Below, piece after piece: positions 27,292-36,536 of a stretch of DNA of 64,000 nucleotides. This stretch comes from an uncultured Roseicyclus sp. (GTDB lineage: Bacteria; Pseudomonadota; Alphaproteobacteria; Rhodobacterales; Rhodobacteraceae). Both the position numbers and the translations under genes were made by a program. Where the stretch lies: the NCBI GenBank assembly GCA_947494975.1, contig CANLXA010000004.1, positions 62,001 through 126,000 on the forward strand, written 5' to 3'. Position 1 is the stretch's first letter. The number at the start of each line of letters is the position of its first letter. Under the pieces are notes generated by a model that saw only the letters and a list, made by a program, of their open reading frames with translations, was not told where the DNA came from and did no database searches.

Positions 27292-28913
27292 AGGCTTGTC
27301 GTGGTCGACAACATCGCGGGATCAAGCCTGAGCTCGATGATGTGCAACCCGCCGCTTAGGGCCTGTTCGTAGGCTTCCGCAAATTGCGCATTCTCGGTGA
27401 TCGTATGGCCAGTCCCGCCATAGGCGCGCGCCAGCGCAGCATAGTCGGGGTTGAACAGATCCGTGCCCGAGACGCGGCCGGGATAGTGCTTTTCCTGATG
27501 CATCCGGATCGTGCCATAGCGGCCATTATTGGCAACGATCACGATGATATCTGCGCCATGTTGGCGGGCCGTCGACAGCTCCTGAATGGACATCTGCAAA
27601 CACCCATCCCCGGCAAGGCAGATCACCGGCTGATCCGGGTTCTGCAGCTTGGCCGAGATTGCGGCGGGCAGGCCATAGCCCATGGACCCGGATGTCGGAG
27701 CAATTTGCGTGCCGAATTGCCGGAACCTGTAATAGCGATGCAGGAATGCGGCGTAATTGCCCGCGCCGTTGGTGATGATCGTGTCGGGCGATGCGTTGTC
27801 GCGCAGCCAGCCGATCACATGCTCCATCTGGACGTCACCGGGGGTCGGTTGCGGGTGTTGCCATGCCTCGTAATCCGCCCTCGCGTCCGCCGCGCCGCGA
27901 TCGGTGTTGTCCGCGCGAGACGGCATCAGGTTCAACAACTGATGCAGCATTGATGCGGGGGTGCCGGTGACGGCAACACTCGCAGGATAGACCTTGCTGG
28001 CGCTCTCGGGTTCGGGGTGAACCTGAAGGATCGTCGGCGGATTGGCCGGATCGATCAGGGTAAAATCAGCCGTCGTGATATCGTTCAGCTCTGCCCCCAG
28101 GAGAAGGATGCAATCCGCGTTAGACAGACGCCTGCCAAGGGCGGGGTTCGCGCCGACGCCGAGATCACCGGCGTAGTTCGGGTGGTCATTGTCGATGTAA
28201 TGCTGTCGTCGGAACGTAGCAGCAATGGGCGCGCCCACCCGTTCGGCCAACGCCTGCGTGTTTTCGCGATCCGTATCACTCCAATGCGAACCGCCGCACA
28301 GGATCAGGGGCCGTTGGGCCCCTTGCAGGGCATGGGCAATCGGCTGCAGATCCTCGGGGTTCACGCTCGTGGCGGCCCAGGCGCCAATCCGTGTCTGGGG
28401 CGCCTCCGTCGCGGCTGACAGAACGTCTTCCGGCAGGGCCAGGACCACCGGCCCGGGCCGACCGGTCTGCGCGATGGCAAAAGCACGGTCGATGTATTCG
28501 GCCAGCCGGTCGGTGCGCTCCACCTCAGCCACCCATTTCACCAGCGGCCCGAAAAAAGCCCTGTAGTCAACTTCCTGAAACACGCCACGGTCCCGATGTT
28601 TCAGCGGCACCTGCCCAACGAAACAGACCAGCGGTGTGGCGTCATGCATGGCGATGTGCAGGCCTGCGCTGGCATTCGTGGCCCCGGGCCCGCGCGTGAC
28701 AAACAGGACGCCCGGTTTCCCCGTCATCTTGCCATGGGCCTCGGCCATCATCGCCGCGCCGCCTTCCTGACGGCAGACGATGTTGGGAATATCGTGATCG
28801 TAAAGCCCGTCCAACGCGGCCAGGAAACTTTCGCCCGGCACGGAAAACACCCGTCCGACCCCGTGCATCGCCAACCGGTCGGCCAGAATTTTTCCGCCAT
28901 GCTGTTTTGTCAT
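27288..28913 (-). CDS. Thiamine-diphosphate enzyme, acetolactate synthase-like
   Basis: A 541-aa ThDP enzyme. The N-terminal Pyr domain has the catalytic glutamate in CRQEGGAAMMAEAHGK (about residue 47), and the PP domain has the GDG...NN cofactor motif (GDGCLQMSIQEL, then VANNGRYG). The overall resemblance is to acetolactate synthase large subunits and related lyases. No ilvH small-subunit gene is adjacent and it is single-copy here, so a non-biosynthetic role is possible. Start at MTKQHGGKILADRL (28913). Confidence 0.85.
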   Translation of the reverse strand: MTKQHGGKILADRLAMHGVGRVFSVPGESFLAALDGLYDHDIPNIVCRQEGGAAMMAEAHGKMTGKPGVLFVTRGPGATNASAGLHIAMHDATPLVCFVGQVPLKHRDRGVFQEVDYRAFFGPLVKWVAEVERTDRLAEYIDRAFAIAQTGRPGPVVLALPEDVLSAATEAPQTRIGAWAATSVNPEDLQPIAHALQGAQRPLILCGGSHWSDTDRENTQALAERVGAPIAATFRRQHYIDNDHPNYAGDLGVGANPALGRRLSNADCILLLGAELNDITTADFTLIDPANPPTILQVHPEPESASKVYPASVAVTGTPASMLHQLLNLMPSRADNTDRGAADARADYEAWQHPQPTPGDVQMEHVIGWLRDNASPDTIITNGAGNYAAFLHRYYRFRQFGTQIAPTSGSMGYGLPAAISAKLQNPDQPVICLAGDGCLQMSIQELSTARQHGADIIVIVANNGRYGTIRMHQEKHYPGRVSGTDLFNPDYAALARAYGGTGHTITENAQFAEAYEQALSGGLHIIELRLDPAMLSTTTSL

Positions 28914-28968
28914 GCCCGCCCCACGCACTAGCTCCGCTGCAACGAAGTCTTGAGACGGAGGGGCTTGG

Positions 28969-29508
28969 ATGTCCAGCGGTACACTTCTGGGGATATGCGG
29001 ATCGCTGCGGGCGGCCTCGTTTAACCGAAAGCTGATGCACGAGGCGGCCGCCCTCTTCGATCCGGCGACGTTTATCGACGGGGACATCCGCTTCCCGTTA
29101 TTCGACGAAGATCTTGAAGCTGAAGGCGGGGTGCCCGACGCCGTTCAGCACCTATCCGATCAGATTGCCAGCGCCGATGCCGTGATCATCGCTTGCCCGG
29201 AATACAACAAGGCGCTTCCGGGTGTGCTCAAGAACGCATTGGATTGGGTCAGCCGCACGAAAGGCGGGCCGTGGAAAGGAAAACCGGTCGCGATCATGTC
29301 GGCCACGGGCGGGCGCGCGGGCGGAGAGCGGACGCAGATGACCCTGCGCCATTGCCTGATGACGTTCCGCCCGAGGCTTCTCTATGGCCCCGAGGTTCTG
29401 GTGGGGGACGCCGCCAACCAGTTTGATGGCGACCGGCTGACCAATGAGTTGAACCGCAAGATGCTCGGCGAGCTGATGGACGAATTGCGCAAGGTCGCGT
29501 GCCTTTAG
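28969..29508 (+). CDS. NAD(P)H-dependent FMN reductase
   Basis: A 179-aa flavodoxin-like quinone/FMN reductase. The FMN phosphate loop GSLRAASFNRKL is at residues 11-22 and the PEYNKALPGVLKNALDW motif at about residues 76-92. A GGAGGGG precedes the start. It diverges from the ThDP enzyme gene with a 55-base gap and overlaps the convergent oxidoreductase gene. Physiological substrate unknown. Confidence 0.9.
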   Translation: MSSGTLLGICGSLRAASFNRKLMHEAAALFDPATFIDGDIRFPLFDEDLEAEGGVPDAVQHLSDQIASADAVIIACPEYNKALPGVLKNALDWVSRTKGGPWKGKPVAIMSATGGRAGGERTQMTLRHCLMTFRPRLLYGPEVLVGDAANQFDGDRLTNELNRKMLGELMDELRKVACL

Positions 29509-30530
29509 AGGCTCGCTTCAGGCCGGAATTCCTCCGGAACAGTGTCTGTTCCATCAACGATCAGGTCGGCCAACATGCGCGCCACGATCGGGGCCATGGC
29601 AAGGCCGATCTTGAAGCCACCATTGGCGATGAACGCGCCGGGCCGCGTCGGGTGCGGGCCGACCATCGGGGCGCGACTGCGCGCACGCGGGCGTAAACCG
29701 GCCCATCGCTCGATCACCGGGGCGTCTGCCAGCGCGGGGCAGACCGTGCGCGCCTGTTCAATCAACGGTTCCAACTGCGCGTCGGTGCTGACAGGATCCG
29801 CGAAGTCGCGTTCCGTCGTGGAGCCGATAGCGACGGTTCCGTCGCCGTGGGGCACGATATGGAGGCCGTCGGCAAAGATCTGCGGCGCATCGCAAAGATC
29901 GGCCCGCAGAAGGGCCGCCTGCCCCTTGATCGCCGTGCCGATGGTTTTACCCAAGGTCTGGGAGATTTCCTGCAAATCCATAGCCCCGGTTGCCCAGATC
30001 TCGATGCCTTCGACCTGGGCCTCTCCGACGATCTCAACCCCCCGAGCCGCCAGCGCGGCGGCCAGCGCCGCACAGGCCCGCCGGGGATGGATGCGCGCGG
30101 TCAGCGAGTCATAGACTACGAGGCCGGTTAGAGACGAAATTCCGAAATCGGACGCGGGTTTCACCGCCCAGCCATAGCGGCCATCCCAGAGGTCCACCGC
30201 CCCCTTGGCGCGAGACTTCGCCAAGGCCACCGCCGCTGCATCCGCCAGCGGCTGAACCCGGCCGCTGCGCGCATATCCAGGATTTGTCTCGCCCACCTTC
30301 GCGATCTCGGCCCACAGCGCCGCAGCTTCATCAAGGGCGCGAAACTGCATCGCCTTTTTTGGATTCCAGTTTTCGGGCACATGCGGGGCCAGTGCGCCGA
30401 CGATACCACCGGACGCGCCGGCCCCAACCCCGTGCGGGTCCACAACACGCACCCGTGCGCCTCGCGATTGCAAAAACCAGGCACACATCAGCCCCGTGAT
30501 CCCGGCCCCCCGCAGGGTGATGTCGACCAT
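29505..30530 (-). CDS. FAD-dependent oxidoreductase, MnmC C-terminal-domain type
   Basis: A 341-aa DAO-fold protein with the ADP-binding GAGITGLMCAWFLQSRGARVRVVD at residues 8-31 and a second FAD contact GGFKIGLAMAP near the end. The 5' neighbour, divergent by 54 bases, encodes the methyltransferase half of MnmC. In E. coli MnmC fuses both: this half would oxidatively remove the carboxymethyl group from cmnm5(s2)U34 of tRNA. I infer a split MnmC from sequence type and linkage. A general amino-acid oxidase is the alternative. Confidence 0.78.
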   Translation of the reverse strand: MVDITLRGAGITGLMCAWFLQSRGARVRVVDPHGVGAGASGGIVGALAPHVPENWNPKKAMQFRALDEAAALWAEIAKVGETNPGYARSGRVQPLADAAAVALAKSRAKGAVDLWDGRYGWAVKPASDFGISSLTGLVVYDSLTARIHPRRACAALAAALAARGVEIVGEAQVEGIEIWATGAMDLQEISQTLGKTIGTAIKGQAALLRADLCDAPQIFADGLHIVPHGDGTVAIGSTTERDFADPVSTDAQLEPLIEQARTVCPALADAPVIERWAGLRPRARSRAPMVGPHPTRPGAFIANGGFKIGLAMAPIVARMLADLIVDGTDTVPEEFRPEASL

Positions 30531-30584
30531 TGCAAATCCCCGATCATTGGCGGATCGTCCGCGCCATTGGTCATAGGGCGCGCC

Positions 30585-31223
30585 ATGGGTGAGAACCAGC
30601 ACAAGATCGAGTGGCGGGACGGCGTGCCGGTCTCTGTGCGGTTTGACGATCCGTTCTATTCGCTGGCCGACGGTCTGACCGAGACAGAACACGTGTTTCT
30701 GGCCGGAAACGACCTGCCTGCACGGTTCAGGGGTGGGTTTCACATCGCCGAGCTTGGCTTTGGGACCGGCCTGAATTTCCTCGCCGCCCTGCGCGCCTTT
30801 CGCCGGTCGAATTGCGGCGGGAAGCTGCATTTCACCAGTTTCGAAGGTTATCCGATGGCGCTGCGGGATCAGATCGCGGTGCTGGATCGATACCCGGATC
30901 TGCCGATTGACGCGCTGACGCGTCCGGAGGGTTCGGACTACGTCTTACACGTGATCGAAGGGGATGCCCGGCGGACCGTGCCCGTGTGGGATGGCCATGC
31001 CGACGCCTGGTTCCTGGACGGGTTCGCGCCCGCGAAGAACCCGGAAATGTGGGGCGTTGACCTGATGCAGGCCGTGGCGGCCAAGACAGCGTCGGGCGGG
31101 ACATTTGCGACCTATACCGCCGTAGGGGACGTGCGCCGAGCCTTGGCCGCCTCCGGCTTCGAGGTCGAGCGGATCGAGGGCCATGGACGGAAGCGCCACA
31201 TGACCCGGGGCCGCCTTCGATGA
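30585..31223 (+). CDS. mnmD: tRNA 5-methylaminomethyl-2-thiouridine methyltransferase
   Basis: A 212-aa SAM-dependent methyltransferase corresponding to the N-terminal domain of E. coli MnmC. Diagnostic stretches are GVPVSVRFDDPFYS, ELGFGTGLNFLAA and AWFLDGFAPAKNPEMW. It makes the final methylation of the U34 wobble base. The ATG at 30585 gives MGENQHKIEWRDG, which matches the family start. The following EamA gene overlaps its stop (ATGA). Confidence 0.9.
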   Translation: MGENQHKIEWRDGVPVSVRFDDPFYSLADGLTETEHVFLAGNDLPARFRGGFHIAELGFGTGLNFLAALRAFRRSNCGGKLHFTSFEGYPMALRDQIAVLDRYPDLPIDALTRPEGSDYVLHVIEGDARRTVPVWDGHADAWFLDGFAPAKNPEMWGVDLMQAVAAKTASGGTFATYTAVGDVRRALAASGFEVERIEGHGRKRHMTRGRLR

Positions 31224-32092
31224 GTGATGAAAGCCCGCGCCTCGGCATCGTCCTGATGATCGCCACAACCTTCGTGTTCGCGATGCAGGACGGGATCAGC
31301 CGGCATCTGGCGGGGGAATACAACGTCTTGATGGTGGTGATGATCCGCTACTGGTTCTTCGCGGCCTTCGTCATCACGATTGCCTCCCGCCAAGCCGGCG
31401 GGATCCGCGCGGCGGCAAAGACGGAACAGCCTGCGCTGCAGATCTTCCGCGGGGCGCTTCTGGCGACCGAAATCTGTGTGATGATCGGCGCGTTTGTCCT
31501 GCTTGGCCTGGTGGAGGCCCACGCAATCTTTGCGTGCTATCCGCTGATCGTTGCGGCGCTGTCTGGCCCGATCCTCGGCGAACAGGTCGGCTGGCGCAGA
31601 TGGGCCGCGATTGGCATCGGGTTTGTCGGCATCCTCGTCATCCTGCAACCGGGCGTCACGGTCTTTTCAATCGAGGCGCTGGTGCCGCTTTGCGCCGCCA
31701 TCATGTTCGCGATCTACAATCTGCTGACGCGCTTTGCCGCGCGGAAAGACAAGGCCGCCACCAGCTTCTTCTGGACGGGTACAATCGGGGCCGTTGTCAC
31801 CACCTGCATCGGCGTGTGGTTCTGGGAGGCGATGACGCCCGGTGATTGGATCTGGATGGCGACCCTGTGTGTATCCGGTGCGAGCGGGCATTTCCTGTTG
31901 ATCAAGACATACGAGGTGGCCGAAGCCTCCGCCGTGCAGCCGTTTGCCTATCTGCAACTGGTCTTCGCATCAGCCCTCGGGCTGACCGTCTTCGGGGAGG
32001 AACTGGCCACAAACGTTGTGATCGGCGCAGGGATCGTCGTGGCGGCGGGGATGTTCACCCTGTGGCGCGCGCGGGCGACCGGCCGGGGCTGA
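31220..32092 (+). CDS. EamA/DMT-superfamily transporter
   Basis: A 290-aa protein with ten hydrophobic segments in two EamA repeats. It shares landmarks with the gene at 19283 (EQVGWRRWAAIGIGFVGI and VILQPGVT), so the two are paralogues of one subfamily. Its ATG overlaps mnmD. Its stop is immediately followed by the convergent crtB stop, which marks the edge of the photosynthesis cluster. Substrate unknown. Confidence 0.88.
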   Translation: MSDESPRLGIVLMIATTFVFAMQDGISRHLAGEYNVLMVVMIRYWFFAAFVITIASRQAGGIRAAAKTEQPALQIFRGALLATEICVMIGAFVLLGLVEAHAIFACYPLIVAALSGPILGEQVGWRRWAAIGIGFVGILVILQPGVTVFSIEALVPLCAAIMFAIYNLLTRFAARKDKAATSFFWTGTIGAVVTTCIGVWFWEAMTPGDWIWMATLCVSGASGHFLLIKTYEVAEASAVQPFAYLQLVFASALGLTVFGEELATNVVIGAGIVVAAGMFTLWRARATGRG

Positions 32093-33106
32093 TTATTCGG
32101 CCGGTGTCGCCGTATCCTGCGCGCGCAATTGGCTGAGCACCGACAGGAGCGGTTCGCTCCATTCCTTGGTCTGCGGCGCAGGGTGGGCCGCGGCCTCCAC
32201 CAGAAACGCGGTTTCCGGCAAGGGCCGTGCGTAGATCACCGGGCTTTCAGGCGTCACGCTGACCCAGGCAGCGCGGATCATCGACAGGCCAAGAAGGCGC
32301 ATTTTGTGTCCGCTCGTCGTGGTGGCGCGGGTGGAAATGCTGTCATGATCGAGCCGGGCCAGCCTACGCCCGATCGCATCGTAACAATGGCGAGCGGCGA
32401 AGATACCGGGCCGCGCCGACAGGGGCAGGCGCGCGATCCCCGGCTCGGACCGCAGGTAAAGCCGGTTGGCCTCCGCCAGGAGACGGCGGGTCATCCGCTT
32501 GAGCGCCTTGGATGGTTTTGGTTGGCCGAGGATGCCATCCGGCGTCAGCCCCTCTTCCGCCAGCCAATCGGTGGGCAGGTACAGCCGCCCCGCACGGGCG
32601 TCTTCGCCGATATCGCGGGCGATGTTCGTGAGCTGCATGGCCACGCCCAGATCGCAGGCGCGGGCCAAGGCCTGTTCATCGCGCACCCGCATCAACACGC
32701 ACATCATTGCCCCAACAGCCGAAGCAACCCGGGCGGAATAGCTGCGCAGGTCCGACAGACTCGCGTAACGCCGTTCCATCCCATCCCAGGCGAGGCCCTC
32801 CAGCAAGGCCTCCGGCAAGGCGCGGGGCATGTCGAAATCTTCGATCAGGGCGGTGAAGGCGCGGTCGGCCGGAGCGTTTCGCGGGCGGCCCTGATAGGCG
32901 GCATCGAGACGGTCCGAGAGAGACAGGACGGCGGCGGGCTTGTCCGCGCCGAAATCAACCTCATCATCCGCCAGGCGGCAAAACGCATAGAGGGCGAGCG
33001 CCGGATCACGGACCGATACGGGCAAAAGCCGGGACGCGGCGTGGAACGAATAAGACCCTTCGCGGATCGCGTTGCGGCAATGCTCCAAATCGTCGGGTCG
33101 GATCAT
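32093..33106 (-). CDS. crtB: Phytoene synthase
   Basis: Condenses two geranylgeranyl diphosphates to phytoene, the first carotenoid step. 337 aa. The two aspartate-rich sites are visible: DDEVDFG (about residue 47) and LTNIARDIGEDARAGRLYLP (about residues 156-175). It follows crtI by 10 bases and is the second gene of a crtI-crtB operon driven from the PpsR-controlled crtI/crtA region. Confidence 0.96.
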   Translation of the reverse strand: MIRPDDLEHCRNAIREGSYSFHAASRLLPVSVRDPALALYAFCRLADDEVDFGADKPAAVLSLSDRLDAAYQGRPRNAPADRAFTALIEDFDMPRALPEALLEGLAWDGMERRYASLSDLRSYSARVASAVGAMMCVLMRVRDEQALARACDLGVAMQLTNIARDIGEDARAGRLYLPTDWLAEEGLTPDGILGQPKPSKALKRMTRRLLAEANRLYLRSEPGIARLPLSARPGIFAARHCYDAIGRRLARLDHDSISTRATTTSGHKMRLLGLSMIRAAWVSVTPESPVIYARPLPETAFLVEAAAHPAPQTKEWSEPLLSVLSQLRAQDTATPAE

Positions 33107-33116
33107 GTGACGTCCA

Positions 33117-34676
33117 TCATTCGGCAGCGAGCCTTGGCTCTGGGAGTGACACGGGGCGCGGCGCGGGCGGCACGAGTTTGTTGAGTACCTCCGATGATGT
33201 CACGACAGACGGGATGCCCGCGCCGGGATGTGTGCCGGCACCAACCAGGTAGAGGCCGGGCACTTCTTCGGAGATGTTGTGAGGCCGGAACCACGCGGAT
33301 TGGAAAATCCGCGGCTCAAGCGAAAACCCGGCGCCGTGGGGCGACAGGTAGCGGGATGCGAACGTGTCCGGTGTGAAGATGTGCGAGGCGCTCAGATGCT
33401 GCTCGAAGCCCGGCAGAAGGTGATCATCAAGGACCTTGGCAAGACGCGCGCGATAGGTTTCTTCCATCGCGGTCCAATCGACGGAGTCTTTGCCATGCAG
33501 ATTGGGAACCGGCGACAGGGCATAGAACGTATCGTCACCAGCCGGGGCAGCACTGGGGTCGGTGACGGACGGGCGATGGAGATAGACGGACATGTCATCA
33601 GCCAGATGGCGATGGATAAAGACATCATCCAATAGCCCACGATAACGCGGCCCGTTCAGGATCGTGTGGTGGCCCACGTCGGACCATTTATCGCGGGTGC
33701 CTTTGGTGCCAAAATACCAGACGAACAGACCCATCGACCAACGGGACCGGTTCAGCCGCTTCGGCGTCCAGCGGCGTTTGGGATGATGGGCCAGCAGCTT
33801 TTCATAGGTCGTGCCGGGATCGGCATTGGAGACGACAATATCAGCCGCCAGTGTTTCGCCGGATCTGGTGACGACACCGCTGGCGCGGCCCTGATCCAGC
33901 GTGATCTGGTCTACGTCCTCCTCCATCCGCACCGTGCCGCCCTGATCTTCGATCACACGGACCATGGCATCGGCCATCGCCTGCACACCACCCATCGCAT
34001 AATGCACCCCGAATTCCTTCTCGAGGTGGCTGACAAGGATGTACATGCTGGTCACACGGGTCGGATCCCCGCCGATGAAAAGGGGGTGAAAGCTCAACGC
34101 CATGCGCAGGCGGTCGTCTTTCACGCGGGACGCGGCATGGGCATAGACGGAACGATCCGCCCGCAGCTTCACGAAGCCCGGAAGCTCCTTCATCAGATCC
34201 ATCAGCTTGTTCATCGGACGACGGCCAAGGCCTTCAAACCCGAACTGATAGCGCGTCTCGCTGTCCTTCAGGAATTTCCGATATCCGGACAGGTCGCCTG
34301 GCGACAGGCGGCTGACTTCCGCCTCCATCGCGGCGTCATCCTGACGGACGGCAAAGGTTGAGCCATCGCGCCAGCGAATCTCGTAATACGGATCGACGGG
34401 GCGCAGATCGACGTCGGCCGCAAAATCCCGCCCGCATTCAGCCCAAAGCTGCCGGAAGACCTGTGGAACGGTTACAATCGTCGGGCCCAGATCGAATCGG
34501 TGGCCGTTTTGGGTGATTGACGAGCCGCGACCGCCGGGCCGATCCAACCGATCCAGCACCGTAACCTGATATCCCTTGGCCCCAAGCCGCATGGCCGCAG
34601 ACAGGCCGCCAAGCCCTGCGCCAATGACGATTGCGCGCGACGGAGATGAAGAATTATTGGGGTCAGGCATGGCCAT
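33117..34676 (-). CDS. crtI: Phytoene desaturase
   Basis: FAD-dependent desaturase converting phytoene to neurosporene/lycopene. 519 aa. The N-terminal dinucleotide fold GAGLGGLSAAMRLGAKGY lies at about residues 19-36 and the bacterial-type phytoene dehydrogenase signature near the C-terminus includes YLVGAGTHPGAGIP. The start is 34676 or 34670; neither has a Shine-Dalgarno. A PpsR palindrome ends only 6 bases upstream, so the transcript leader must be very short. Confidence 0.96.
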   Translation of the reverse strand: MAMPDPNNSSSPSRAIVIGAGLGGLSAAMRLGAKGYQVTVLDRLDRPGGRGSSITQNGHRFDLGPTIVTVPQVFRQLWAECGRDFAADVDLRPVDPYYEIRWRDGSTFAVRQDDAAMEAEVSRLSPGDLSGYRKFLKDSETRYQFGFEGLGRRPMNKLMDLMKELPGFVKLRADRSVYAHAASRVKDDRLRMALSFHPLFIGGDPTRVTSMYILVSHLEKEFGVHYAMGGVQAMADAMVRVIEDQGGTVRMEEDVDQITLDQGRASGVVTRSGETLAADIVVSNADPGTTYEKLLAHHPKRRWTPKRLNRSRWSMGLFVWYFGTKGTRDKWSDVGHHTILNGPRYRGLLDDVFIHRHLADDMSVYLHRPSVTDPSAAPAGDDTFYALSPVPNLHGKDSVDWTAMEETYRARLAKVLDDHLLPGFEQHLSASHIFTPDTFASRYLSPHGAGFSLEPRIFQSAWFRPHNISEEVPGLYLVGAGTHPGAGIPSVVTSSEVLNKLVPPAPRPVSLPEPRLAAE

Positions 34677-34682
34677 TCGATC

Positions 34683-34700
34683 TGTCTACTTAAGTTGACA
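34683..34700. promoter_or_regulatory. PpsR/CrtJ operator at crtI
   Basis: Matches TGT-N12-ACA with extended symmetry (TGTC...TGACA centred on TTAA). It sits 6 bases upstream of the crtI ATG and would overlap the -10 region of the crtI promoter. Known in Rhodobacter as the binding site of the aerobic repressor PpsR, whose gene is at 56396. Confidence 0.88.
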
Positions 34701-34757
34701 ATATGTCTAACGCGCAAAATTGCAAAGCTGATTTGGCTTCCCTACGTCGGATCAATG

Positions 34758-34775
34758 TGTCAGACTTAATTGACA
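34758..34775. promoter_or_regulatory. PpsR/CrtJ operator at crtA
   Basis: Second TGT-N12-ACA palindrome of the crtI/crtA divergent region (TGTCA...TTGACA), 75 bases from the first. It ends 1 base before an ATG at 34777 and 16 bases before the preferred crtA start. Spacing suits cooperative PpsR binding across both promoters. Confidence 0.9.
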
Positions 34776-34791
34776 CATGGAAAGACCGGCC

Positions 34792-35520
34792 ATGCAATCG
34801 ACGACCTTGAGCCTGTATCATTTCGGCTCCCTTCCTTCGCGGCTCTGGGCCTTTGCGCAGATGGGCTTTGCCCGCGCTGGCCTCGCGGCGGTACGTGACA
34901 TCGGAATGTGGAAGCTGTGCGGTTCCGGGACCGGCGAAGGCTTCACACCCGTCCCGAATACATCCGTCTACGCGATTCTTGCCACATGGCCCGATCACAA
35001 CACGGCGCGCCGTGCCTTTCATGGCGCGCAGGTCTTCCGTCGCTATCGCGATCACGCGGATGAGGCGATGACGCTGTTCCTGACACCCAACAGCGCCCGG
35101 GGCACTTGGGCCGGGGAGCAGCCGTTTGAACCTTCCGCACCCGGTGAGGGCCCCATAGCGGCGCTCACGCGCGCGACCATCAAGCCAAAGATCGCGGCGC
35201 GGTTCTGGGGCCGGGTACCGGCGATTTCTTCGGTGATCGGCAAGGACCCCAACGTGCTGTTCAAGATCGGTATCGGCGAAGTGCCGATGCTGCATCAGGT
35301 TACATTCTCGATCTGGCCTGACGCCGACAGCATGGCCGCCTTCGCGCGCCATGATGGCCCCCATGCGCGCGCGATCCGGGCGGTCCGCACCGAAGGCTGG
35401 TTCAGGGAAGAGCTTTATGCGCGGTTCACCCTGGATGCGGTGGACGGCCAATGGGGGGGAGTGCGGCCACATTTTGCCCCCCGCCCCCAGACGAGTGACA
35501 TGAGGATTGCAGCCGAATGA
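34792..35520 (+). CDS. crtA: Spheroidene monooxygenase
   Basis: Oxygen-dependent conversion of spheroidene to spheroidenone, the red aerobic carotenoid. 242 aa. The protein begins MQSTTLSLYHFGSLPSRLWAF and contains GTGEGFTPVPNTSVYAILATW and the long KDPNVLFKIGIGEVP segment typical of CrtA. ATG 34792 is preferred since GGAAAG lies about 8 bases upstream; ATG 34777 is possible. It heads crtA-bchI-bchD-bchO, with stop/start overlaps between members. Confidence 0.94.
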   Translation: MQSTTLSLYHFGSLPSRLWAFAQMGFARAGLAAVRDIGMWKLCGSGTGEGFTPVPNTSVYAILATWPDHNTARRAFHGAQVFRRYRDHADEAMTLFLTPNSARGTWAGEQPFEPSAPGEGPIAALTRATIKPKIAARFWGRVPAISSVIGKDPNVLFKIGIGEVPMLHQVTFSIWPDADSMAAFARHDGPHARAIRAVRTEGWFREELYARFTLDAVDGQWGGVRPHFAPRPQTSDMRIAAE

Positions 35521-36536
35521 AGGATATGAGCATCGCAGGCCCTTTCCCTTTTTCGGCCATCGTGGGCCAGGATGAAATGAAGCGCGCCATGATCCTGACC
35601 GCCGTGGATAGCGGAATCGGTGGCGTTTTGGTGTTTGGTGATCGGGGCACGGGTAAGTCCACCGCCGTACGTGGATTGGCCGCGTTGCTGCCGCCGATCG
35701 AGGCGATTGCGGGATGCCCGGTGAATTCGGAGCACATCACCGACGTGCCCGATTGGGTTGTTTTGGCCGATGATGCAAATGTCCAGAAGCCCACTCCGGT
35801 GATCGACCTGCCTCTTGGCGCGACCGAGGATCGCGTGGTGGGCGCCCTGGACATCGAAAAGGCTCTGACAAAGGGTGAAAAGGCGTTTGAGCCCGGCCTT
35901 CTGGCGCGCGCAAACCGGGGCTATCTGTATATCGATGAGGTGAACCTGCTGGAGGATCACCTGGTTGATCTGCTGCTCGACGTGGCGCAATCGGGCCAGA
36001 ACGTGGTGGAGCGGGAGGGGCTTTCGATCCGCCACGCGGCGCGGTTCGTGCTGGTCGGCTCCGGCAACCCGGAAGAGGGCGAATTGCGGCCGCAGCTTCT
36101 GGACCGCTTTGGCCTGTCGGTGGAGGTTGAAAGCCCGCGCGACATCGATGTGCGGATCGACGTGATCCGCCGCCGCGATGCCTATGATCGCGATCCGGCG
36201 GCCTTCTGCGCCGAATGGCGCGGCGCGGATGCAGATTTGCGCGCGAAGATTGTGACGGCGCGGGCGCGGTTGGATGAGGTTGAGGCGGATGACAGCGCTC
36301 TGCGCGATTGTGCGGAGCTATGCCTGGCGCTTGGCTCGGATGGGTTGCGCGGCGAGCTGACATTGCTGCGCGCGGCACGGGCCCTGGCGGCGTTTGAGGA
36401 TGATACATCCGTCACCCGTGATCACCTGCGGCTGGTTGCGCCCACGGCATTGCGTCATCGTCTCCGACGCGATCCGTTGGATGAGGCCGGGTCCACGACA
36501 CGTGTCACACGCGTGGTGGAAGAGGTTCTGGGGTGA
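35517..36536 (+). CDS. bchI: Magnesium chelatase subunit I
   Basis: AAA+ ATPase of Mg-chelatase, which inserts Mg2+ into protoporphyrin IX with BchD and BchH. 339 aa. Walker A is GDRGTGKST (about residues 41-49), Walker B is YLYIDEVNLLEDHLVDLLLD, and sensor/arginine motifs appear in GSGNPEEGELRPQLLDRFGL. The ATG overlaps the crtA stop. Confidence 0.97.
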   Translation: MKDMSIAGPFPFSAIVGQDEMKRAMILTAVDSGIGGVLVFGDRGTGKSTAVRGLAALLPPIEAIAGCPVNSEHITDVPDWVVLADDANVQKPTPVIDLPLGATEDRVVGALDIEKALTKGEKAFEPGLLARANRGYLYIDEVNLLEDHLVDLLLDVAQSGQNVVEREGLSIRHAARFVLVGSGNPEEGELRPQLLDRFGLSVEVESPRDIDVRIDVIRRRDAYDRDPAAFCAEWRGADADLRAKIVTARARLDEVEADDSALRDCAELCLALGSDGLRGELTLLRAARALAAFEDDTSVTRDHLRLVAPTALRHRLRRDPLDEAGSTTRVTRVVEEVLG

